A DNA stretch of 64,000 bases from Pseudoips prasinana (lineage: Eukaryota > Arthropoda > Insecta > Lepidoptera > Nolidae): contig OX621250.1 of the NCBI GenBank assembly GCA_951640165.1, forward strand, positions 3,162,001-3,226,000, written 5' to 3'. Of this stretch, positions 57,918 to 64,000 are shown one piece after another. A program made the translations under genes and the position numbers. The first letter of the stretch is position 1, and each line of letters opens with the position of its first letter. The notes under the pieces were generated by a model. The model was not told the origin of the DNA, made no database searches, and saw nothing but the letters and a program-made list of their open reading frames with translations.

Positions 57918-58493
57918 AAAAACCGGCCAAGTGCGAGTCGGACTCACCTATGAAGGGTTCCATAGCAGCAAGTATTTGAGTTGATTGAATGAAAGGTAAA
58001 TTGCAGTTTTCGATTTAAGACGTATTAAAAAAAAACTACTTGCTAGAACTAGATCAAACCAATTTTCGTTGTTAGTTTGCATAGTAATTGTACATCATAG
58101 TTTTTTTTTTAGTTTTTTCTATCTCTTATTTTAGAAGTTACAGCGGGGGGTTGGGGGGACACTCATTTTACCACTTTGGAAGTGTCTCTCGCGCAGTTTA
58201 GAAAAAAATAATATATTAGAAACTTCAATATCATTTGTAAATACCTATCTATAGACACCCCACATGTATGGGTAAGACGAAAAATAAATTGTTGTTTTTC
58301 AGTTCTATGTATGGGGACCCCAAAAAAATTTTGTTTTTTTTTAAATTTTTGTGTAAAATTCCTAATGCGGTTCACCGAATACATCTACATACCAAGTTTC
58401 AACAGTACAGCTCTAATAGTTTCGGAAAAAAGTGGCTGTGACATACGGACGGACAGACAGATAGACAGGCCATTTGGCTACGTAACCCTAATA
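57918..58493 (+). mobile_element. Family G repeat, longest copy
   Basis: aaaaccggccaagtgcgagt, cggactcacctatgaagggt, tccatagcagcaagtatttg, agttgattgaatgaaaggta, agtttgcatagtaattgtac, cttattttagaagttacagc, aagtgtctctcgcgcagttt, acaccccacatgtatgggta, aatgcggttcaccgaataca, tctaatagtttcggaaaaaa, gtggctgtgacatacggacg, a CAGA run, tttggctacgtaaccctaat. Gives the family's full order, ~575 bp. No protein frame is conserved with the 8590-9130 copy. Confidence 0.8.
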
Positions 58494-58651
58494 TTACTAC
58501 TTATCGTATGGGAAGTGGTTACCCTAGTGTCAGAGTTGTTCAAGACGCCCAGTAGGCCTCTGACATGGCTTAACGACTGTTGCTAATGTCTACAACCGGG
58601 ACCGACAGCTTAACATGCCTTCCGAAGCAGGGAGACGCTCAGATATTAAAC
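58494..58651 (-). mobile_element. 5S-derived SINE, 3' part of split copy
   Basis: acttatcgtatgggaagtgg, ttaccctagtgtcagagttg, taggcctctgacatggctta, acgactgttgctaatgtcta, aaccgggaccgacagcttaa, catgccttccgaagcaggga, gacgctcagatattaaac. Continues at 59299 after an inserted retroelement. Confidence 0.8.
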
Positions 58652-59287
58652 TTATTTCTTCTTTACTTTATTATTTATTTATTATTTAAAACTTTAGCAC
58701 AAATAATATTGTACATAGGCGGACTTAATGCCATAGGCATTATCTACCAGTCAACCTTTGGGTGGTGCAGAAAGGCTAAGGTAGGTGCACTAAAATTGTC
58801 AAATATAAATTGAATAGATTCTTATTGTGGTTTAATTATATAAATAAACACTAGATATAACATAATAATACAATATACTATTTCTAAATATATACATGCT
58901 ATATAAGTACTTACATACATAAATTTACTTGTATACATAAATACAATATATACCTACACAATATATAATACCTATACATACGGACATATTGATTTTCCTA
59001 TTGATTAGCTGATACTGGACGTTGCTTATCAGTGATGTGGTCACGAATCTTCTTTTTAAACGTATAGCGACTTTTACTTTGTGTTGTATAAACTTATTAG
59101 TAACATCTTTCTTATTCTATCTTGTATACTTCCTTACTTTAACATTGCATACTGAACTGAATAGCAATTAAGTAATGAAAATGTAAACAGAGCGAGAACG
59201 TTGCCGACAAACTGCTTGCAGTTTGGCAAAACTGTCTAAAACTTAAATGTGTACTTTTTTCAATAATAAAAAAAAATAAAAATAAAA
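58652..59287 (-). mobile_element. LINE 3' end inserted in a SINE, 11-bp TSD
   Basis: AGATATTAAAC at 58641-58651 and 59288-59298 flanks 636 bp. The left edge is a T-rich minus tail (ttatttcttctttactttat), then tttagcacaaataatattgt, acataggcggacttaatgcc, ataggcattatctaccagtc, aacctttgggtggtgcagaa, a block I recognise as a frequent lepidopteran non-LTR 3' UTR read inverted. No coding sequence: a 5'-truncated copy. Confidence 0.8.
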
Positions 59288-59350
59288 AGATATTAAACCT
59301 CTTTGGCGGTCACCCATCTATGGACAGACTGACTGACTTGAGAGTTACTA
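59288..59350 (-). mobile_element. 5S-derived SINE, 5' part of split copy
   Basis: agatattaaacctctttggc, ggtcacccatctatggacag, actgactgacttgagagtta. On the minus strand this is gtccatagatgggtgaccgc, the 5S box C-like region. The outermost 5' bases are lost. Confidence 0.75.
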
Positions 59351-59482
59351 ATGATAATACAGTTGTTGGTGCTAAATTTAATCTGTATAATTAATTGCAT
59401 TGATATTGATAAAAATAATATAGTTAATCAATAATTAAAACATGACTCCCTACCTTTTAAATAACGCCCTTGCTCATCTATA
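59351..59482. other. No recognised feature
   Basis: Spacer. Confidence 0.3.
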
Positions 59483-59794
59483 TCTATACATATAATAAAA
59501 TCGTAGGAAAGTCAAAACTGTACTTTGAATATTTTTTTAAAAGTATAATTGGGGCGTGATCTACAATCGATATCGAAGCTAAAAATATAGTTATTAGAAT
59601 TTTTGTCTGTTTGTCTGTATGTATGTCCGGGCTAAACTCAAAAAGTACTGCATGGATTTACTTCAAATTTTGCATGAATATTACTAAGAGGTCGGGTCAA
59701 CATATAGGCTACATATTATCACGCTATTACTTCGGGGGAGAAGCTGTGATAATTTATAAAATTTAACGCGGGTAAAACCGCGGGGCGCATCTAG
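59483..59794 (+). mobile_element. Non-autonomous Helitron, complete
   Basis: TCTATACATATAATAAAATC, gtaggaaagtcaaaactgta, ttggggcgtgatctacaatc, tgtatgtatgtccgggctaa, actcaaaaagtactgcatgg, aagaggtcgggtcaacatat, attatcacgctattacttcg, ttaacgcgggtaaaaccgcg, gggcgcatCTAG. A at the left and T at the right flank it. Confidence 0.9.
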
Positions 59795-59849
59795 TTTACT
59801 TATATACTTATTTAGTTAAATATGTTAAGTTAAGACAAATATTATTATA

Positions 59850-60047
59850 TTGTTAACTGACCAGTTGGTATAGTGGTTAGTAATCCTGCCTACTAAGCCA
59901 GAGGACGTGGGTTCAATCCCTGTCCAGGACAAATCTTTGTATGATGAGCACAATTATTTGTGGTGTGTCTGGGTGTAATTTATCTATAATATGTATGTAT
60001 TCAGGAATATATAAGTATGTGTATTAGTTGTCTGTTTGCCATAGTAT
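59850..60047 (+). mobile_element. SINE-A2, head part of split copy
   Basis: ctgaccagttggtatagtgg (box A), ttagtaatcctgcctactaa, ggacgtgggttcaatccctg (box B), tccaggacaaatctttgtat, gatgagcacaattatttgtg, gtgtctgggtgtaatttatc, gttgtctgtttgccatagta, t. Continues at 60450. Confidence 0.87.
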
Positions 60048-60444
60048 TCAATTCAATTCAATTCAAATTATTTATTTCGGAAAAATATCCATATAATGTT
60101 AGTATAATAAGTATGCTAGTATACGCAGTGTTTTTTTTTTTTACGTGGTGGAAATGCCATTCGCACGTTGTGTAGGGCCGACCCACTAAAACCACCATGG
60201 TAGCCAGCCTCACAGTGCCTGCAGCGGTGATTCTGGGTACTCGTGAACGATCTCACCAGTACCCCCGCTGTACACTGAGCGTCTGAGACTCTCCCCCGGG
60301 GACGGAGGGGCCCGAATGCCTCCCCCCTCCCCATCACGCACAAGCGTGTTTAGGTAACCTGAGCTACAGCAGGTTACCTCTTCCCGGAACCGCTTATACA
60401 AGACGAGTGGAGTACCCTTCCTCCAAACGCCAGCGATCCCAGGG
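60048..60444 (-). mobile_element. LINE 3' end inserted in a SINE, 5-bp TSD
   Basis: AGTAT at 60043-60047 and 60445-60449. Left edge: tcaattcaattcaattcaaa (short-repeat tail), then a T run at 60130-60142, tggtggaaatgccattcgca, taaaaccaccatggtagcca, gcctcacagtgcctgcagcg, ccccctccccatcacgcaca, ggttacctcttcccggaacc. GC-rich relative to the surroundings. Orientation from the T-rich left side. Family not identified. Minus-strand frames of 63-75 codons lie here without known motifs. Confidence 0.75.
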
Positions 60445-60449
60445 AGTAT

Positions 60450-60518
60450 AGGCAGTCCTAGTTTGAGATCACATAGCAGTGTGCTAGTCTTCCCAAGATA
60501 TTTATTTATATTTATTGT
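60450..60518 (+). mobile_element. SINE-A2, tail part of split copy
   Basis: aggcagtcctagtttgagat, cacatagcagtgtgctagtc, ttcccaagatatttatttat. Confidence 0.8.
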
Positions 60519-60653
60519 TCGTCGCCCTAACTTTACTATGGCTTTGTTCCTAACTTATAACTAGCAAATATATGCAATTTTAATAAAGTGAAAACGATTG
60601 GCAGTTGACACGTGACAGTTCTCAGGAGATATCGATTTTGTAGCCAAAATGTA

Positions 60654-60788
60654 CAGACGCCAGCACATCAAGCTATCCCAATCTGTCAAATTTCCCTAAT
60701 TGAAAGTGAACCTTATGCTTAATTGATAAAGTTGAAAATCTATAAAAGAAATTTGACAGATTGGAGTAGCTGGATGTGCTGGCGTCTG
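60654..60788. mobile_element. MITE M4, longer copy
   Basis: CAGACGCCAGCACATCAAGC, tatcccaatctgtcaaattt, and the inverted right arm aaatttgacagattggagta, gctggatgtgctggcgtctg. TA at 60652-60653 and 60789-60790. 135 bp; contains gtgaaccttatgcttaattg, which is absent from the 114-bp copy at 47118. Confidence 0.9.
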
Positions 60789-60875
60789 TACATAAGATGC
60801 CATATCAGATGTACATAAGTATAAGGAAACAAGTGTGAACGAAAACATAGGTCTCCAATGGTTCTGGTCTATCTA

Positions 60876-61188
60876 TCTATACATATAATAAAATCGTAGG
60901 AAAGTCAAAACTGTACATTGAATATTTGTTTTAAAGGATATTTAGGGCGTGATCGACAATCGACTACGAAGCCAAAAATATAGATTTTAGAATTTTTGCC
61001 TGTTTGTCTGTATGTATGTCCGGGCTAAACTCAAAAAGTACTGCATGGATTTGTTTCAAGTTTTGCATGAAAAATACTAAATGGTCGGGTCAACATATAG
61101 ACTACACATTATCACGCTATCACCTACGGGGGAAAAGCTATGATAATTTATAAAATTTAACGCGGGTCAAACCGCGGGGCACAGCTAG
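60876..61188 (+). mobile_element. Non-autonomous Helitron, complete
   Basis: TCTATACATATAATAAAATC, gtaggaaagtcaaaactgta, tttagggcgtgatcgacaat, tgtccgggctaaactcaaaa, aatggtcgggtcaacatata, ttaacgcgggtcaaaccgcg, gggcacagCTAG. The base after CTAG is C rather than T. Confidence 0.88.
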
Positions 61189-61344
61189 CACCTAATATGG
61201 CAGGCTACCTTACACGCTAAGACTCAGTAAGAACACCCTGACTCCTGTTGCTAATGAGAAGTTTTCTTCAAAATATAAAAAAAAAAACAAAAACAAGCCA
61301 TAATGGAATTTACAGTGCTCTCCCGTCTTCCAAAAATATACAAT

Positions 61345-61445
61345 TGCAAGAATGATAACAAAAACAAGCAAATTACATGCGCTGGTATCACACCCTACAC
61401 GTGTTTCAGATCTCCACGTCAAGTGCTCAAATGCGACATTAAAGT
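61345..61445. repeat. Family D repeat fragment
   Basis: caagaatgataacaaaaaca, agcaaattacatgcgctggt, atcacaccctacacgtgttt, cagatctccacgtcaagtgc, tcaaatgcg. Collinear with 25400-25515. Confidence 0.55.
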
Positions 61446-61509
61446 GATTTTTTTTATATTAATTTTTATACTGATTTTTGCCGTGTGGTTTCCGGCTCAA
61501 ACAGGATAA

Positions 61510-61862
61510 CAAGGCGCGACCGTCGTTATAAACACAAGGTCCGCCATAATAATAACATTTAATTCGTACCTTAATATAGACAGAACCATTCAGACAATAT
61601 TTAGTAAAAATATAGCTAAAATTTTAAATTTTGATAATTAAACCTACACATGATCCTTGACAATAACTTAATTTAAGTTAGTTAAATATCGTTACTGTTA
61701 TAAAATAAATCTTATTGTAAATTATTTCCTACAATCCGTGTACCTAAATATCTATACATGTACCTAGAAATAATTATAAATTACTACAAACATGTTCTGA
61801 CTATTTACAAGCTCTTTTTTAAAGTCTACGTGAATAAAAACCTTTTTATTTTATTTATTTAT
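61510..61862 (+). mobile_element. Family A copy
   Basis: aaggcgcgaccgtcgttata, aacacaaggtccgccataat, ccttaatatagacagaacca, ttcagacaatatttagtaaa, tccttgacaataacttaatt, ttcctacaatccgtgtacct, aaatatctatacatgtacct, caaacatgttctgactattt, acaagctcttttttaaagtc, tacgtgaataaaaaccttt and a (TTTATT) tail. Confidence 0.83.
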
Positions 61863-62028
61863 TTTGTATTTTAAAGCCACCCCTTACCATCCCGTGGGTC
61901 TCTTAAAAGGCGGCTAAGGGATACCCCAAGTAGTTGGGCAGCAGCACAACCTGTGTTACTGCGTTTGCCAACTTGCATGCCAGGCGTGGTGACTAAGGCA
62001 AACTACTCCAAATGCAAGCTAGTTAGTT
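61863..62028 (+). mobile_element. LINE 3' UTR (ggcggctaaggga type)
   Basis: agccaccccttaccatcccg, tgggtctcttaaaaggcggc, taagggataccccaagtagt, tgggcagcagcacaacctgt, gttactgcgtttgccaactt, gcatgccaggcgtggtgact, aaggcaaactactcc. Same family as 742-875. Confidence 0.65.
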
Positions 62029-62464
62029 ATCAGTCACAAAAAACATAGAAAAATATATTTTAAATACAGTTTAAATTTCTTAAAAATTATAATTAGTGAA
62101 AATAAATAAATTCAGTCCAATTTTAATAACATAAAATCATTTTTCCAAATTATAAACCTAAAAACTTAAAACCTAAATTTAAATTGGAGTAAGACACGAA
62201 AGCATTAAGAGAACAGCTGTACGAGTATCTATTATGATAATAAATACGAATTGCAGAAGGAGAGCAAGATATGAAGGAATTTGTGAATAAATATATCACA
62301 GAACAAAACAACATTAAGTACCTATACTGCCGACCAACAAAACTGACAAACCTAGACAATACGGAGTAGTAAACTATGGTTCTTGACCACGTCAAGAGAA
62401 ACAAACGATCCTCCTAAAAAGGAGGAAAGAATAAAAAATAAAAAATGCCAACGTTATAGTAACA

Positions 62465-62525
62465 TTTGAGGGAGACTTATTTTCAGCAGTGGAAGTTCTA
62501 AGGCTGATGATGTGATGTGATTGAT
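62465..62525 (+). mobile_element. RTE LINE 3' tail
   Basis: gagggagacttattttcagc, agtggaagttctaaggctga, tgatgtgatgtga. Confidence 0.55.
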
Positions 62526-64000
62526 TTTGTATTTTGATTAATATGGATTTGCGAAAAAGAATGCTTGAAGTTTTTGTAGAATCTTTTGCGACATTTTTGA
62601 CCTGACCAGGGATTTGATCTTGTTAGGCAACGAAACAGTCGGTTTACTTTTACCTACCTTGAACAATTTTGACGTTGAAAGAGTCTTGGTTCTTTTTAAT
62701 TCCTCCACGTTTACAAGCAAGCATACGGCACACATTATGGTAAGCGGTTATCATAGCCTCTGAAATAGATACGTGTTGCCAACCCTTTCTTCACAACGAA
62801 TGAGTCCTAGCAACCCTTTTTATTCATAGGATTTCAACATGAACACAATAATGCTATTACTTAGACTGTACTCTGGTGCAGGCATTGCCTGAGCCACCGC
62901 GTTCCATAGTTGATGCTCTTCTTAACTTAAATTTAGAAATACTTTAGAGCCACGCGTAGGTACGCAAGAACTTACTCCTCATTAAACCTAAGGACGTTAT
63001 TATTATTAATATTCATTTATTCTCAGATAACAGGATTCATTATTATGATTAGTAACAAACAGGACCTTATAAACTATGTTAGTAAATAACTTAAATATAC
63101 ATTACATTGATTAATTTTACTAATATACTAATATCTAATATATCTTCATATTAATCTATTCAAAACACAATTTATTAATAAAACTAAGCATTAAGTTTTT
63201 ATTCTAAATACTCTTGTATTTTGGCAATGTTCCCAAAATACTGGCAGCATTACCACGCTGTATGGCAATACCTATTTGTTGGGCAAAATATAAGCCATAC
63301 AAGCATTACATTTAAATATATTCAAATCAAGTTAATTTATTTTACCGTCCTAACCACGGTGCTTACCCAGAGCGAGTGTGTCGGACATTGATATTTACTA
63401 GAAATTATCTTCAGAATGTCGCTGCTGCCGCCGCGCTCTCTAGCCAATATTGACGATACACGCTTGCGTCTTATTGCGTAAAAATATTCACCATGACTCT
63501 CTCTATTGCATTCAAAGTCCCTAACAATTTGTTTAAATCGATGCTCGCATTAAGTATATAAATCCCTGTAGATGCGATCTTTATAGACATGTAACGGTCC
63601 CAAATCCAGGATCTGAACAAACATGGATCTCACAAATTGTCGTCGGGTATTCAATCCGAAACACGAGCGCCAATTTATTAGAGAGATTAACCACAGTCCT
63701 ACACGAGCAGTACAAATAATAAAACCTAAAATGTATTTCCAGCAAATCTAAAAGCACTTGCTACAAAAATAAAATCGCTGGTTGCTGCGTCGAAAAAGTT
63801 CAGCGAAATGTTTGTACAAACATACGAGTAAAGTAATTAAATAATTCAATTTGTACCGTTTAACTGACGTTCTCTGGGACTTGAATATTGAATAACATCA
63901 CCACGATTTAAACATGCCGGCTGTGTGAAGTATTTCTTTCACAAAGTTTCGTAGCACTATTGGATTAACTGCATGTGATGTATGGTTATTGGTTTACCTT
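62526..64000. other. No recognised feature
   Basis: 1.5 kb without recognised repeat, RNA or gene. Short frames (e.g. minus 62538-62735) show no domain. The sequence is less simple than the rest of the window (for example cgctgctgccgccgcgctct near 63420), so single-copy or regulatory sequence is possible, but nothing supports a specific call. Confidence 0.35.

Noticed and set aside
1..64000. Bacterial or viral insertion, operon or prophage
   Set aside because: No dense coding, no Shine-Dalgarno-preceded gene sets and no viral structural genes; every coding fragment is of eukaryotic transposon type.

Overview
The window looks like a gene-poor, AT-rich stretch of a lepidopteran (moth or butterfly) nuclear genome. 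I infer this from the repeat types: tRNA-derived SINEs with the tail motif catagtacaagctttgctta, RTE-type LINE ends with the motif gtccagcagtggacgtc, short Helitrons with a CGCGGG..CCGCG hairpin followed by CTAG, CGGAACCCTAAAA repeats, ATGGCGG minisatellites, mariner elements and 5S-rRNA-like SINEs. I found no convincing host gene, rRNA gene, true tRNA gene or CRISPR array. Every open frame with recognisable content belongs to a transposable element, and all of these are broken.

Layout. 1-7 kb: a Helitron cut by the window edge, a ~194-bp tandem array (1.49-2.40 kb), a SINE with an exact 11-bp target-site duplication (TSD), and two LINE reverse-transcriptase (RT) remnants. 8-13 kb: a ~58-bp tandem array, a CGGAACCC repeat, a LINE with RT (9.9-12.15 kb) and a Penelope-like element with a GIY-YIG endonuclease (12.46-13.25 kb). 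13.4-17.07 kb: a two-ORF LINE carrying a SINE and a perfect hairpin. 17-31 kb: SINEs, foldback elements, ATGGCGG minisatellites, a second Penelope fragment and a rearranged copy of the commonest repeat (called family A here). 31.75-33.07 kb: a nearly full-length DD34D mariner. 33.4-42 kb: nested SINEs, Helitrons and RTE ends. 42-49 kb: a LINE RNase-H/zinc-knuckle remnant, a 1.1-kb long-TIR DNA transposon, MITEs of Harbinger-like and mariner-like type, and a truncated mariner. 50-62 kb: inverted pairs of repeats, two LINE C-terminal remnants and several nested insertions with readable TSDs. 62.5-64 kb: no recognised content.

The elements do not form a pathway. What the sequence records is order of insertion: a 5S-like SINE in a Helitron (33.5 kb), an RTE end and a family A copy in another Helitron (56.6-57.4 kb), a TA-target MITE in a SINE tail (47.1 kb), LINE ends in SINEs (58.6 and 60.05 kb), and a Penelope fragment in family A followed by local duplication and inversion (26.4-26.9 kb). 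A second theme is repeated short-loop inverted duplications (arms 14-57 bp, loops 3-9 nt) at nine or more sites. Family labels (A, G, SINE-A/B/C and so on) are working names for repeats seen within this window, not database names.
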